The notes beneath the pieces are model-generated. The model was given only the letters and a program-made list of their open reading frames with translations, made no database searches and was not told the origin of the DNA. Below are positions 9,043-17,844 of a DNA stretch of 48,622 bases, in pieces. The stretch's first letter is position 1. The number at the start of each line of letters is the position of its first letter. The DNA is from Clostridia bacterium. GTDB lineage: Bacteria; Bacillota; Clostridia; Christensenellales; Borkfalkiaceae. Both the position numbers and the translations under genes were made by a program. The stretch lies in assembly GCA_900767815.1 (NCBI GenBank), contig CAAGAM010000012.1, forward strand, positions 1 to 48,622, in the 5' to 3' direction.

Positions 9043-10350
9043 ATGGCAGGAAGAAAAGGAAGAAATAAAAAGGAAAAAGTAAGTACAAAAACAATAGTTA
9101 TAAGCATTGCGATAATAATTTTGCTTGTCGCGATAGCTCTTGTGGTTTTCTATGTCTCGAACGGCAACAGCTTTGACGGGATTTTCGACGGCTTTATCGG
9201 CAGTTCGGAGAACAGTGCTGCGTCGGATTCGCTGAAAGAGGAGTCTCAAGGTTCGATAAAAGAAGAATCCGGCAGCGAATCGGAATCGCAATCGCAATCG
9301 TCAAAAGAAGATAATAGTGAAGAATTCGAGTTGATCGAAACGAGTAAGGATTTAAAAATCACCTTTATGGATATCGGTCAGGGAGACAGTATTTTAATCG
9401 AATTCCCCGACGGTAAAAACATGCTTATCGATGCGGGGGACAAAAGAAATGCCAGTAAGGCGGTTTTTGATAAGTATCTCAAGGATAAAGACGGCAATAA
9501 ACTTAAGCTCGATTATTGCGTGACAACCCACCCCGATTCCGATCATATCGGAATGATGGATTATATTTACAGGGAATACGACGTCGGGAAGTCCTATCGT
9601 CCTTACGTGTATTCGACGTATAAAGATTCGTCGGTTTTTAATTCGACTTTTAATGCGGGTATCAATATAAAAGCGTCCTCTCAGACATATTATAAATATT
9701 TGCAGGGTGTTTATGACGAAGGAACGTATTGGGAGTTTTTTAACGACGATTCCGATTTTATAAACAGTTTTACGGATCTTGCGGGGAAAGAGCTTTTTTA
9801 CAAAGTGGATTTTGTTATGCCGTACGTCTCGTCAAACCTCGAAGGGTTTTCAAACTTTAAAACGCCGAACGATTTTTCGGCGATAATCATGCTCGAATAC
9901 GCAGGCAAAAGAGTTCTTTTCACGGGCGATATCGAAAACGAAACGGGGAAGAACAGCGCGGAAAATCTTTTCGTAAATTATTATTCAAAAGATTCGGGAG
10001 CGGTTGATTGCGACGTGTTAAAAGTTGCTCATCACGGAAGCGATTCTTCCTCGTCTTCGCAGTTTTTAAGTGTTGTAAAACCCGAGTATTCGGTAATATC
10101 CTGCGGGCTTTCCAATAGACATCATCATCCGGTGAAATCGACTTTGGATAACCTTACAACGGCGAATTCGAAAATTTACAGAACCGATTTACAAGGGACG
10201 ATAACTCTCAGAATAAACGCCAAAGGTCAGATGAAATTCGAAATCCAGACCGATAAATACGACGACATGCTTTTAGATGACGGAGACGCGGTCAAAAAAT
10301 ATGAAACAGAGCATAGCGACGAGATAGAGAAATATAAAGCGTCTTTATAA
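9043..10350 (+). CDS. Membrane-anchored ComEC/Rec2-type metallo-beta-lactamase-fold protein
   Basis: A short basic N-terminus is followed by one transmembrane helix (about residues 20-42), then a Ser/Glu-rich linker (about 55-100), then a metallo-beta-lactamase domain starting at KITFMDIGQGDSILIEFP. Metal-site motifs are THPDSDHIG (HxxxDH), LFTGDIE and KVAHHGSD, and NRHHHP follows near the C-terminus. This is the soluble part of the DNA-uptake channel ComEC without its channel helices; such stand-alone forms are common in Clostridia, with nuclease or unknown substrates. AAGAGA precedes the ATG and a strong hairpin follows the gene. The domain should lie outside the membrane. Confidence 0.88.
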   Translation: MAGRKGRNKKEKVSTKTIVISIAIIILLVAIALVVFYVSNGNSFDGIFDGFIGSSENSAASDSLKEESQGSIKEESGSESESQSQSSKEDNSEEFELIETSKDLKITFMDIGQGDSILIEFPDGKNMLIDAGDKRNASKAVFDKYLKDKDGNKLKLDYCVTTHPDSDHIGMMDYIYREYDVGKSYRPYVYSTYKDSSVFNSTFNAGINIKASSQTYYKYLQGVYDEGTYWEFFNDDSDFINSFTDLAGKELFYKVDFVMPYVSSNLEGFSNFKTPNDFSAIIMLEYAGKRVLFTGDIENETGKNSAENLFVNYYSKDSGAVDCDVLKVAHHGSDSSSSSQFLSVVKPEYSVISCGLSNRHHHPVKSTLDNLTTANSKIYRTDLQGTITLRINAKGQMKFEIQTDKYDDMLLDDGDAVKKYETEHSDEIEKYKASL

Positions 10351-10357
10351 CGTACTA

Positions 10358-10399
10358 AAAAACGCATGAGTGTATCCATTGTTACATTCATGCGTTTTT
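10358..10399 (+). terminator. Intrinsic terminator after the metallo-beta-lactamase gene
   Basis: A 17-bp stem (10358-10374 with 10383-10399) with one G-U pair and an 8-nt loop ends in GCGTTTTT. It begins 8 nt after the stop codon and separates this gene from convergent topB; it may act in both directions. Confidence 0.85.
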
Positions 10400-10438
10400 G
10401 CTTGTTAATCGACTTATAGGCGGGTATTTACGATTTGA

Positions 10439-12514
10439 TTACGTGAAATCGAACACTACTTTCTTACTTTCGTCGAGCTTTAATGATGAAGAGAAAACCT
10501 TGCCCGTTTTAAGAGAAGTGAAGTCCATTTTATCTGTTTTTCCGCTTGTAAGAAGCTTAGCCGCTTGTTCTTTCGGAACGGGGCAGCCGAGGATTCTCAG
10601 ATTGATTTTAAAATCGCATTTATCGGGAAAGTCCTCGCAAGCGTAGCTGTATCTTCCGCGGGCTACGTTTTTTCCGCATTTCGGGCATTTGCCGATAACG
10701 TCGCCGTAAAAGCCCGATCCGGCGTTTTTGTCCGTTTCGAAAACTTGTCTGATTTCGTTTTCTGCCATTTTAACGCTTTCGTCGATAGTCATTTCTCCGT
10801 GATAAACTTTTTTAAGTGCCTGACCTAATCGGCTCGTTTTATATTTGTCCATCGAAATGTTCATATCGGAAAGTTGCTCGATAAGATACTTCCCGCCGTT
10901 CTCGATAAAATAAACGTCTTTTTTGAGGGATATGTATCCGCTTTTTTTTGCGTTGTCGATAATACCCGTTCTGGTTGCCTCTGTGCCGAGTTCCAAGCCT
11001 TTGAAAATCGCTTTATAATCTTCGTCGTCGTTTTCGTCGGACGTTTTGTCGTCTTTGAAAGGATTCTTAAGGTAGTTGTTGAGCGTTTCGATCGTATAAT
11101 GCTTCGGCGGTTGAGTTTGTTTTTCTTCGGGGTGGAAATCGACGTTGACTTTATCGCCTTTTTCAAGTTTCGGCAGCATTTTGTCTTTTTTTTCGCCGCC
11201 GTCGTATTTCGTCCAGCCTTCCGTTAAAATCATCGAGCCTTTTATTGAATAATCTTCTTTTCCGCCCAAAGAAATCGTAAGTTCCGATTTTTCGATATAG
11301 CATTCTTCTTCGCAGAAAATTGCGACGAATCTTCTTAAAATCGCGGAATACACGGTAAATTCGTCGTCATTAAGCGCACCTTTATCGGGGATTTTATACG
11401 TCGGCGTCAGAGCGGAGTGCGATTCGATTTTACTGTCGTCGAAAATTGTTTTTTTGTCCTTAAAAACAACGGGATAGCCGAGCTTTTTAACGCCCGAAAT
11501 AATCTGTTTTACTTTATCTTTTTCGTTGGTCGCGAGATATTCGGAGTTTGTTCTCGGATAGCTGACGTAGCCGTTTTCGTAAAGCTTTTGAACAATCGAA
11601 AGGCTTTTCTCCATCGGCATTTTATATTTTTTTCCGAGGAAATTCTGAAGTTTCGTAAGCGAGTAGAGCTTTCCGGGGAAAAGAATTTCTTTTTTCGACT
11701 TTTTATCCGTTACGACGGCTTCGAGTACGTTCATTCTTTCGCAACATCTTTCCGCCTTGGCTTTTTCCGCTGCCGAAAATTTGTATTTCGAGGTAAGTTC
11801 GATAACTTCGCCGTTTGTTTTGGCTTTCGATACGAGCGCATAGTAAATTTCGGGTTTGAAGTTTTCGATTTCGAGGTCGCGGTCGTAAATAGCTTTGACG
11901 ATAGGAATTATAACGCGCCCTACGCGAAGCAAAGTTCCCGTTTTTATGCTTGCGTATCTTGTGAGATTTACGCCGTAAAGCCAATCGATGTAAGTTCTCG
12001 AAAAACCCTCGTTCGCCAGGTTTTCGTATTCTTTTTCTTCTTTCATTTCCGAAAGAGCTTTGGAGACCGTTTGCGGAGTCTGGTCGGGAAGCCACAGCCT
12101 GTAAAAAGGTTTGTTTTCGGAAAGCGCGTTGTTCACGCAAAGCCGGACGATTATTTCACCTTCTCTGTCCGAGTCCCCCGCGTTTACGATTTTATCGACG
12201 TCTTTGCGGTTTAAAAGAGCTTTGATTGTTTCAAACTGCTTTTTAACTCCGTCGTCTTCCTTGCCTTTATCGTCTTTTTTCAGGCGAAATCTGAATTTAT
12301 CGGGAAAACAGGGAAGATTGTCGAGCGTCCATTTTCTGCTTTCGGAAGGCAGCGGAGAATAATCCTCTATATCGCAAAGAGAAAACAAGTGTCCGAACGC
12401 CCATGTGACTATATACTCGGAATTTTCGAAATATCCGTTCTTTTTTTTCATCTCGCCTATACCCGCAACGATGTTTCTCGCAAGGCTCGGCTTTTCCGCG
12501 ATTATTGCAATCAT
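10439..12514 (-). CDS. topB: DNA topoisomerase III
   Basis: Type IA topoisomerase that decatenates and relaxes negatively supercoiled DNA by single-strand passage. At 691 residues it fits TopB. The N-terminal toprim domain has IIAEKPSLARNI and DSDREGEIIVRL; the catalytic tyrosine is in the NGYVSYPRTNSEYL motif; EATRTGIID belongs to the catalytic core. The C-terminus has a CPKCGK ... CEDFPDKC zinc-ribbon-like segment and a repeat-type tail. The gene stands alone between two convergent or divergent neighbours. Its promoter leaves only 6 nt before the ATG and there is no Shine-Dalgarno sequence. Stand-alone TopB can be chromosomal or carried by an integrative element; nothing else here suggests an element. 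Confidence 0.95.
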   Translation of the reverse strand: MIAIIAEKPSLARNIVAGIGEMKKKNGYFENSEYIVTWAFGHLFSLCDIEDYSPLPSESRKWTLDNLPCFPDKFRFRLKKDDKGKEDDGVKKQFETIKALLNRKDVDKIVNAGDSDREGEIIVRLCVNNALSENKPFYRLWLPDQTPQTVSKALSEMKEEKEYENLANEGFSRTYIDWLYGVNLTRYASIKTGTLLRVGRVIIPIVKAIYDRDLEIENFKPEIYYALVSKAKTNGEVIELTSKYKFSAAEKAKAERCCERMNVLEAVVTDKKSKKEILFPGKLYSLTKLQNFLGKKYKMPMEKSLSIVQKLYENGYVSYPRTNSEYLATNEKDKVKQIISGVKKLGYPVVFKDKKTIFDDSKIESHSALTPTYKIPDKGALNDDEFTVYSAILRRFVAIFCEEECYIEKSELTISLGGKEDYSIKGSMILTEGWTKYDGGEKKDKMLPKLEKGDKVNVDFHPEEKQTQPPKHYTIETLNNYLKNPFKDDKTSDENDDEDYKAIFKGLELGTEATRTGIIDNAKKSGYISLKKDVYFIENGGKYLIEQLSDMNISMDKYKTSRLGQALKKVYHGEMTIDESVKMAENEIRQVFETDKNAGSGFYGDVIGKCPKCGKNVARGRYSYACEDFPDKCDFKINLRILGCPVPKEQAAKLLTSGKTDKMDFTSLKTGKVFSSSLKLDESKKVVFDFT

Positions 12515-12520
12515 AAAAAT

Positions 12521-12550
12521 ATAATACCACTTTTTTAAAGCTCATGTCAA
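12521..12550 (-). promoter_or_regulatory. SigA-type promoter giving a probably leaderless topB mRNA
   Basis: On the minus strand TTGACA (12545-12550), an 18-nt spacer and TATTAT (12521-12526) are followed by ATTTTT and then the topB ATG at 12514. The 6-nt interval holds no ribosome-binding site. Confidence 0.65.
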
Positions 12551-12638
12551 TTTTTTTCGGGGTAAAAATCGCCCTATTATATAATGTAAGGACGCTGAAA
12601 AAATAAAAATAAATTTTTGAAAAAAGGGGTGAAAACGT

Positions 12639-12667
12639 TTGACAAACTTTTTTTTGTCGGCTATAAT
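12639..12667 (+). promoter_or_regulatory. SigA promoter of the xpt riboswitch transcript
   Basis: Consensus TTGACA (12639-12644), a 17-nt spacer and TATAAT (12662-12667). The transcript should start near 12674, about 20 nt before the aptamer and about 210 nt before xpt. Confidence 0.85.
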
Positions 12668-12694
12668 GCATGTATAAAAATTAAATACACGTTG

Positions 12695-12761
12695 CCAATA
12701 TAGATTTGAAGATGATGGTTCAAATGTTTCTACCGCGCGCCGCAAAAGTCGCGACTATTGG
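12695..12761 (+). ncRNA. Purine riboswitch, guanine type
   Basis: The aptamer matches the purine riboswitch layout: P1 CCAATA (12695-12700) with TATTGG (12756-12761); P2 TTTGAA/TTCAAA closing an 8-nt loop ending in ATGG; the diagnostic J2/3 core GTTTCTACC; a P3 loop with CCGCAAAA; and GACTAT before P1'. The C in GACTAT marks guanine or hypoxanthine specificity; adenine types have GATTAT. L2 is 1 nt longer than usual and P3 pairs less regularly than in B. subtilis xpt. The downstream stretch TATTGGCAA (12806-12814) can pair with TTGCCAATA (12692-12700), offering an alternative fold before the terminator at 12813. Confidence 0.9.
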
Positions 12762-12812
12762 ATGATCTCCTATTCCTTTCCGAGATTTTCGGCGAGGTTG
12801 TGGTTTATTGGC

Positions 12813-12840
12813 AAACAGGTTTATTTTTAACCTGTTTTTT
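12813..12840 (+). terminator. Riboswitch-controlled intrinsic terminator before xpt
   Basis: A 9-bp stem (12813-12821 with 12829-12837) is followed by a T-run. It lies between the aptamer and the xpt start. Its first two bases overlap the TATTGGCAA stretch that can pair with the 5' strand of P1, so ligand binding should decide whether it forms. Confidence 0.85.
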
Positions 12841-12884
12841 GTTTTTAATTTTTTAAATCGCGTAAAAACGCATGAGGAAGTCCT

Positions 12885-13457
12885 ATGAGAGCTTTGGAAG
12901 AAAGAATCGAAAAAGAAGGGAAAATTTATCCCGGAAATATCGTTAAAGTGGGAACTTTTCTCAATCATCAGTTGGATACCAATCTTCTGATGCAGATGGG
13001 CGAAGAAATCGCAAGGCTTTTCGAAGGTACGGGTGTAACCAAAATCCTTACCGTCGAGTCTTCGGGTATCGCCATAGCCGTTTTTGCGGGATATAAAATG
13101 AACGTTCCCGTCGTTTTTGCAAAGAAAGGGGAAACTAAAAATATTCGGGGCGACGTTTACGTTACGAAAATCGAAAGCTTTACGCATAAGAAAACTTATG
13201 ACGTTATAGTAAGCAAAGAAGTTTTATCGTCCGACGATACGGTTTTAATCGTTGACGATTTTCTTGCTAACGGAAAAGCTTTGGAAGGTCTTATGGATAT
13301 AGTGAACCAGGCGGGAGCTAAAATCGCAGGGTGTGCTATAGCTATAGAAAAAGGCTTCCAGGGAGCGGGGGATAAATTAAGAAAACAGGGAGTAAGAGTC
13401 GAGTCGCTCGCTTTGATCGACGAAATGACTGACTCCTCGGTTAAGTTCCGAAGATAA
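12885..13457 (+). CDS. xpt: Xanthine phosphoribosyltransferase
   Basis: Purine-salvage enzyme converting xanthine and PRPP to XMP. The 190-residue length is normal. N-terminal MRALEERIEKEGKI and FLNHQLD are typical of Xpt; the PRPP loop is VLIVDDFLANGKAL; VESSGIAIAV is a conserved segment before it. AGGAAG precedes the ATG. Expression is set by the guanine riboswitch upstream. No strong terminator separates it from the nucleoside importer 96 nt downstream, so read-through into that operon is plausible. Confidence 0.95.
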   Translation: MRALEERIEKEGKIYPGNIVKVGTFLNHQLDTNLLMQMGEEIARLFEGTGVTKILTVESSGIAIAVFAGYKMNVPVVFAKKGETKNIRGDVYVTKIESFTHKKTYDVIVSKEVLSSDDTVLIVDDFLANGKALEGLMDIVNQAGAKIAGCAIAIEKGFQGAGDKLRKQGVRVESLALIDEMTDSSVKFRR

Positions 13458-13494
13458 TTTTTCTTTGGGCTTTTTTATTGTTTCCATTTATCGA

Positions 13495-13513
13495 ATGTAA
13501 AGTTTATTTACAT
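13495..13513. promoter_or_regulatory. Inverted repeat upstream of the BMP lipoprotein gene
   Basis: ATGTAAA and TTTACAT (7 bp, 5-nt spacer) lie 40 nt before the lipoprotein start, followed by a smaller repeat, TCGCA/TGCGA (13520-13534). This could be an operator or a weak RNA hairpin. No clear promoter was seen between xpt and this gene. Confidence 0.4.
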
Positions 13514-13553
13514 AAAAAATCGCAAATAATGCGAAAAAAGGAGATCATTGTAA

Positions 13554-14846
13554 ATGAAAAAACTTTTAACAATTGTAATGGCTCTTGCACTTGCAATCGT
13601 TGCATGCGTTTCCTGCGGAAACAAGCCGAACAACAGCGGAAAAGATGAAAAGATCAAAGTCGGTCTCATCACCTTACACGATGATAAGTCCACTTATGAC
13701 AAAAACTTCATCGACGCTTTCAAAGCGGCTTGCGAAGTTAAGGGCGTAACTCCGGTTATTCAGACGGGTATCGATGAAAAGGCGATCTGCCAGGAAACTG
13801 CGGAAAACCTTGCGGATGAAGGATGCAAACTTGTATTTGCAGATTCTTTCGGTCACGAATCTTTCTTAAGAGCCGCAGCGGAAAAATATTCCGACGTACA
13901 GTTCGCTCACGCAACCGGCACCAGCATGCAGAACGACACCAAGCTTAAAAATTTCCACACTGCATTCGCTTCCATTTACGAGGGAAGATATCTTGCGGGT
14001 TATGCTGCAGGACTTAAACTTGTGGATATGTACAACAAAGACAACTCCATCGCTAAAGACGGCGTTATAACCGTCGGATACGTAGGCGCTTATCCTTACG
14101 CAGAAGTTAAATCCGGTTACACTTCCTGGCTTTTAGGTGTTCGTGAAGCCGTCAGCGAAAGTCTTGAAGGTATAACCGTAAACATGAAAGTTACCTTTAC
14201 GAACAGCTGGTACGACGAAACCAAAGAAAAGAACGCGGCTACCGCTCTTATTACTTCCGGTTGCGCACTTATTTCTCAGCACGCAGATTCCTGGGGCGCT
14301 CCCACCGCTTGCGAAGAGAAAAACGTTCCCAACGTTTCCTATAACGGAAGCACCGAATCCAAATGCCCCAACACCTATATCGTTTCTTCCAGAATCAACT
14401 GGCAGCCTTATTTTGAATACATTTTCGAATGCGTAAAAACCGGTAAGACAATCGATAAGGATTGGATTGCAGGTCTCGGCGACACTCTTTACAACGGATC
14501 TGTTTGCCTTGCCGAACTTGGCAAAAAAGCTACCGTTGAAGGAACGGAAGCTAAGCTTCAGGCTGTTGCCGCTAAACTTAAGAACGGTGAACTCAGAGTT
14601 TTCGATACGAGCAAATTCACCATCAATAACAATGTTTACGACGACGTAACCACCGAAACTTACTTCCCCGCACTTACTGCAGTTAAGAAGAGCGATGACG
14701 GAAAACTTGTTTCCGCTAAGCAGAATGGCGTAGAAGTTGTAAAGACCGAAAAAGGTATCACTTATTTCGATGAATCCAACACTGCAACCAACCGTTCCGC
14801 TCCTTACTTCGATATCGATATCGACGGAATCGAAGTAGTCGCGTAA
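13554..14846 (+). CDS. BMP-family nucleoside-binding lipoprotein
   Basis: Substrate-binding lipoprotein of a BmpA/PnrA-type ABC importer, a family that binds purine nucleosides. A signal peptide (MKKLLTIVMALALAIVAC) ends in a lipobox cysteine near residue 20 or 23, then an Asn/Ser/Lys-rich linker. The fold shows KVGLITLHDDKSTYDKNF, FADSFGHE, YEGRYLAGYAAGLK and SYNGSTESKCPNTY. AAAAGGAG precedes the ATG. Codon use is more biased (more CTT, ACC, TCC, GCT) than in neighbours, consistent with high expression. The ATPase and two permeases follow; a hairpin at 14887 may reduce their expression relative to this protein. Confidence 0.9.
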   Translation: MKKLLTIVMALALAIVACVSCGNKPNNSGKDEKIKVGLITLHDDKSTYDKNFIDAFKAACEVKGVTPVIQTGIDEKAICQETAENLADEGCKLVFADSFGHESFLRAAAEKYSDVQFAHATGTSMQNDTKLKNFHTAFASIYEGRYLAGYAAGLKLVDMYNKDNSIAKDGVITVGYVGAYPYAEVKSGYTSWLLGVREAVSESLEGITVNMKVTFTNSWYDETKEKNAATALITSGCALISQHADSWGAPTACEEKNVPNVSYNGSTESKCPNTYIVSSRINWQPYFEYIFECVKTGKTIDKDWIAGLGDTLYNGSVCLAELGKKATVEGTEAKLQAVAAKLKNGELRVFDTSKFTINNNVYDDVTTETYFPALTAVKKSDDGKLVSAKQNGVEVVKTEKGITYFDESNTATNRSAPYFDIDIDGIEVVA

Positions 14847-14886
14847 AAGCTTAGAATTTCATTTGTAAATTCACTTGTTAATATGT

Positions 14887-14911
14887 CCAAGGGGCAAGAT
14901 TTGCCCCTTGG
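14887..14911 (+). terminator. Attenuating hairpin between the binding protein and ATPase genes
   Basis: A perfect 11-bp stem (CCAAGGGGCAA with TTGCCCCTTGG) has a GAT loop, followed by a T-rich stretch. Its place inside the importer operon fits partial termination or 3'-end protection that keeps the lipoprotein more abundant than the membrane parts. Confidence 0.7.
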
Positions 14912-14939
14912 TTATATTTATTTTATTGGAAAAATTGTG

Positions 14940-16691
14940 ATGAACGAAGAGATAAAAAGAGAGAATAAGAAAGAAGTTGCCGTCCGGTTTGAAAATATCG
15001 GTAAAACATTTTTCGGGACGGTAATAGCAAATAAAGGTGTAAGTTTCGAGCTTTACAAGGGCGAGGTTCTCGCTTTGCTCGGCGAAAACGGAAGCGGTAA
15101 AACGACGCTCATGAATATGTTGTCGGGTATTTATTATCCCGACGAAGGGCAAATATACGTCAACGGAAATCCGGTTTCGATAAACTCTCCGAAAGACGCG
15201 CATAACTTGCATATCGGTATGGTTCACCAGCATTTTAAGCTTGTGGATATTTTTACCGCGTTGCAAAACGTGATGCTCGGGCTGGATAAAAACAAGAAAT
15301 TCAACGAGAAAAAAGTGCGTGACGATGTACAGGCAATCTGTAGTCGTTACGGTTTTGAAATAGATTTAAACAAGAAAATATACGATATGTCCGTATCCGA
15401 AAAACAGACTCTTGAAATCGTCAAGGTTTTATATCGCGGGGCGGATATTCTCATTCTCGACGAGCCTACAGCCGTGCTTACCCCGCAGGAAACGGACAGG
15501 CTTTTCGACGTTATAAGAAACATGCGCGCAGACGGAAAGTCGATAATAATCATCACGCATAAACTTGCGGAGGTTCTCGAAATATCCGACCGCGTCGCTA
15601 TACTTCGAAAGGGCGAATATGTCGGGACGATTGAAACGAAAGACGCGGATCAGAATGTTTTAACGGAAATGATGGTCGGCAAAAAGGTTGAGCTTAAAAT
15701 CGACCGTCCGAAAACCGAGGTTAAGCAGCCCCTTTTAGAGATTCGTAACCTCGGCGTTAAGTCCGACGACGGAACGCTTGCAATAAAAGACGTAAGTTTT
15801 TATATCCGCAGCGGAGAAATTCTCGGCGTTGCGGGGATTACGGGGTGCGGACAAAAGGAGCTTTGCGAAGCGATTGCGGGTTTAAGACCCGTTGTTGACG
15901 GCGTTATAACTCATAAAGGCGAAAATATTATCGGTCTTCCTCCAAAAACCATTATAGAAAAAGGAATTTCAATGAGCTTTATTCCGGAGGACAGGCTCGG
16001 AATGGGGCTTTGCCCGTCCTTTTCGATAACCGATAACATGATGTTAAAAACTTACGATAAAGGTAAATTTTCGCTCAAACAGCATGAAATAAAGGATAAA
16101 GACGGGAAAGCCGTGGTTTTTTTCAAAAAAATAGCCAACGGCGCCGCAAACGTTATCAATAAAATTCCGTCTCCGTTTGTTGACAGAAAGGACGCCCGTA
16201 AACGTTCGGTAGAACTTATTAAAAGACTTAAAATCGTAACCCCTTCGAGCGAAACTCCCGTAAGAAGACTTTCGGGCGGAAATGTTCAGAAAGTTCTGGT
16301 CGGAAGGGAAATCGAATCTTCGCCTAACGTTATCGTAACCGCATATCCGGTGAGAGGACTCGACGTAAATTCCGCATATGCTATTTACGACATTCTGAAC
16401 GAGCAGAAAGTTAAGGGAACGGGAGTTTTGTTTGTCGGCGAAGATCTCGACGTAATGCTCGCTTTGTGCGATAAAATAATGGTTCTTTGTCACGGTAAAA
16501 ATATGGGTATCGTTCATGCGAATAAAGTCACGAAAGAGCAGCTCGGACTTATGATGACGGGTTCTCTCGACCTTACCGAGGTAAATAAAAACAAAAATTA
16601 CGGAATAGCAAAAGACAGCAACCTCACCGAAGACGAGTGGGAAAATGCAGAAAAGGCAGCCAAGGAAGCAAAGGAGAAAGGTAATGATTAA
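14940..16691 (+). CDS. Nucleoside ABC importer, double ATP-binding subunit
   Basis: A 583-residue protein with two ABC domains, of the sugar/nucleoside CUT2-like (NupA/YufO) type. The first domain is intact: GENGSGKTT (Walker A), MVHQHFKLV (Q-loop region), MSVSEKQTLEIVK (signature) and LILDEPTAVLT (Walker B). The second is degenerate as usual in this family: GITGCGQKELCEA replaces Walker A, LSGGNVQKV is kept, and VTAYPVRGLDV lacks the catalytic Glu. The ATG at 14940 is chosen; an upstream in-frame ATG at 14883 would start inside the hairpin and add 19 unrelated residues. The stop overlaps the first permease by 8 nt. Confidence 0.92.
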   Translation: MNEEIKRENKKEVAVRFENIGKTFFGTVIANKGVSFELYKGEVLALLGENGSGKTTLMNMLSGIYYPDEGQIYVNGNPVSINSPKDAHNLHIGMVHQHFKLVDIFTALQNVMLGLDKNKKFNEKKVRDDVQAICSRYGFEIDLNKKIYDMSVSEKQTLEIVKVLYRGADILILDEPTAVLTPQETDRLFDVIRNMRADGKSIIIITHKLAEVLEISDRVAILRKGEYVGTIETKDADQNVLTEMMVGKKVELKIDRPKTEVKQPLLEIRNLGVKSDDGTLAIKDVSFYIRSGEILGVAGITGCGQKELCEAIAGLRPVVDGVITHKGENIIGLPPKTIIEKGISMSFIPEDRLGMGLCPSFSITDNMMLKTYDKGKFSLKQHEIKDKDGKAVVFFKKIANGAANVINKIPSPFVDRKDARKRSVELIKRLKIVTPSSETPVRRLSGGNVQKVLVGREIESSPNVIVTAYPVRGLDVNSAYAIYDILNEQKVKGTGVLFVGEDLDVMLALCDKIMVLCHGKNMGIVHANKVTKEQLGLMMTGSLDLTEVNKNKNYGIAKDSNLTEDEWENAEKAAKEAKEKGND

Positions 16692-17844
16692 CAATAAAAC
16701 ATCCGGAGAGCCTTTATTCCATATAAGCAAGAGGCAGGAATTATCCAAAGGGAAAACCGTTTTATTCACGCTTGCAGCCGTTGCGATAAGTCTTATAATC
16801 GGAGCGTTGTTTTGCGGTATTGTTTCGGGAAATAATCCGATATACTTTTTTAAGCACCTTTTTGACGGTGTTTTCAAAACGAAAAGACGAATTTGGACGG
16901 CATTGAGAGACCTTGCTCTTTTGCTCGGTGTCTCGATGGCTCTTTTGCCTGCGTTTAAGATGAAGTTCTGGAACCTCGGCGGTAACGGTCAGGTGCTTAT
17001 GGGCGCGCTTGCCGCGACGGTCTGCATGAAGTTCCTCGGCGGTAAAATGCCGGACGGCGCAGTAAATATAATAATGATCGTTGCAAGTATTGCGACGGGT
17101 ATTGTCTGGGCGTTAATCCCTGCGTTTTTTAAGGCGTTTTTTAAAACGAACGAATCGCTTTTTACGCTGATGATGAACTATATCGCAGTGGGAATAGTGA
17201 GTTATTTCATAACGAAATATTCAAACTCGGGTTCCAACACTATTTTACCTATCAAACAGGGCAATTTGCCGAATATCGGAAACGAGTATATGTTGACGAT
17301 AATAGTCGTCGCCGTGATAACGCTGTTTATGATAATTTATTTCAGATTCAGCAAGCACGGTTATGAAGTTTCGGTTGTCGGCGAAAGTGAAAAAACCGCT
17401 AAATATATCGGTCTGAACGTAAAAAAGATAATTATGAGAACGATGGCTCTTTCGGGAGCGATATGCGGCATAATCGGACTTCTTATCGTTGGTTCGATAG
17501 ATAAAACCATAACCGTCAGTTCGGCAAACAACATGGGATTCACCGCGATAATGGTTGCATGGCTTGCAAATCTCAATCCGGTGACGATGATTGTCGCCGC
17601 AACGTTTATAACGTTTGTCGATAAAGGTATGTCAACGGTCAGAATGCAGTTTAATCTTACGAACAGCGCGATGACGAATATCGTATTAGGCTTTATTTAC
17701 TTCTTTGTTATAGCCGTTCAATTCTTTATTACGTATAAAATCAATTTCTCCAAAAAAATCGGGACTTCCGCTTTGAAAAAAAATGTAAAGACAGCCGGAA
17801 ATAAAGAGAAGAGCGTTAACGAAAACGTCGGGGAGGATAAATAA
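16684..17844 (+). CDS. Nucleoside ABC importer permease 1
   Basis: A 386-residue membrane protein of the branched-chain/ribose-type permease family (BPD_transp_2), with about eight to ten hydrophobic helices. Family-like stretches are MKFWNLGGNGQVLMG, YEVSVVGESEKTAKYIG and LSGAICGIIGLL, the last lying in the coupling region. The ATG at 16684 overlaps the ATPase end and follows AAGGAG; an upstream start at 16645 is unlikely. The next permease starts with a 1-nt overlap. A lysine-rich tail ends the protein. Together with permease 2 it should form the transport channel. Confidence 0.9.
   Translation: MINNKTSGEPLFHISKRQELSKGKTVLFTLAAVAISLIIGALFCGIVSGNNPIYFFKHLFDGVFKTKRRIWTALRDLALLLGVSMALLPAFKMKFWNLGGNGQVLMGALAATVCMKFLGGKMPDGAVNIIMIVASIATGIVWALIPAFFKAFFKTNESLFTLMMNYIAVGIVSYFITKYSNSGSNTILPIKQGNLPNIGNEYMLTIIVVAVITLFMIIYFRFSKHGYEVSVVGESEKTAKYIGLNVKKIIMRTMALSGAICGIIGLLIVGSIDKTITVSSANNMGFTAIMVAWLANLNPVTMIVAATFITFVDKGMSTVRMQFNLTNSAMTNIVLGFIYFFVIAVQFFITYKINFSKKIGTSALKKNVKTAGNKEKSVNENVGEDK

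Noticed and set aside
11417..12214. 265-codon plus-strand frame
   Set aside because: Antisense of topB, whose toprim and catalytic tyrosine motifs are clear; Phe/Arg-rich composition is typical of an antisense frame.
14883..14939. Upstream start for the ABC ATPase
   Set aside because: The ATG at 14883 lies at the edge of a hairpin and the added residues match no ABC protein.
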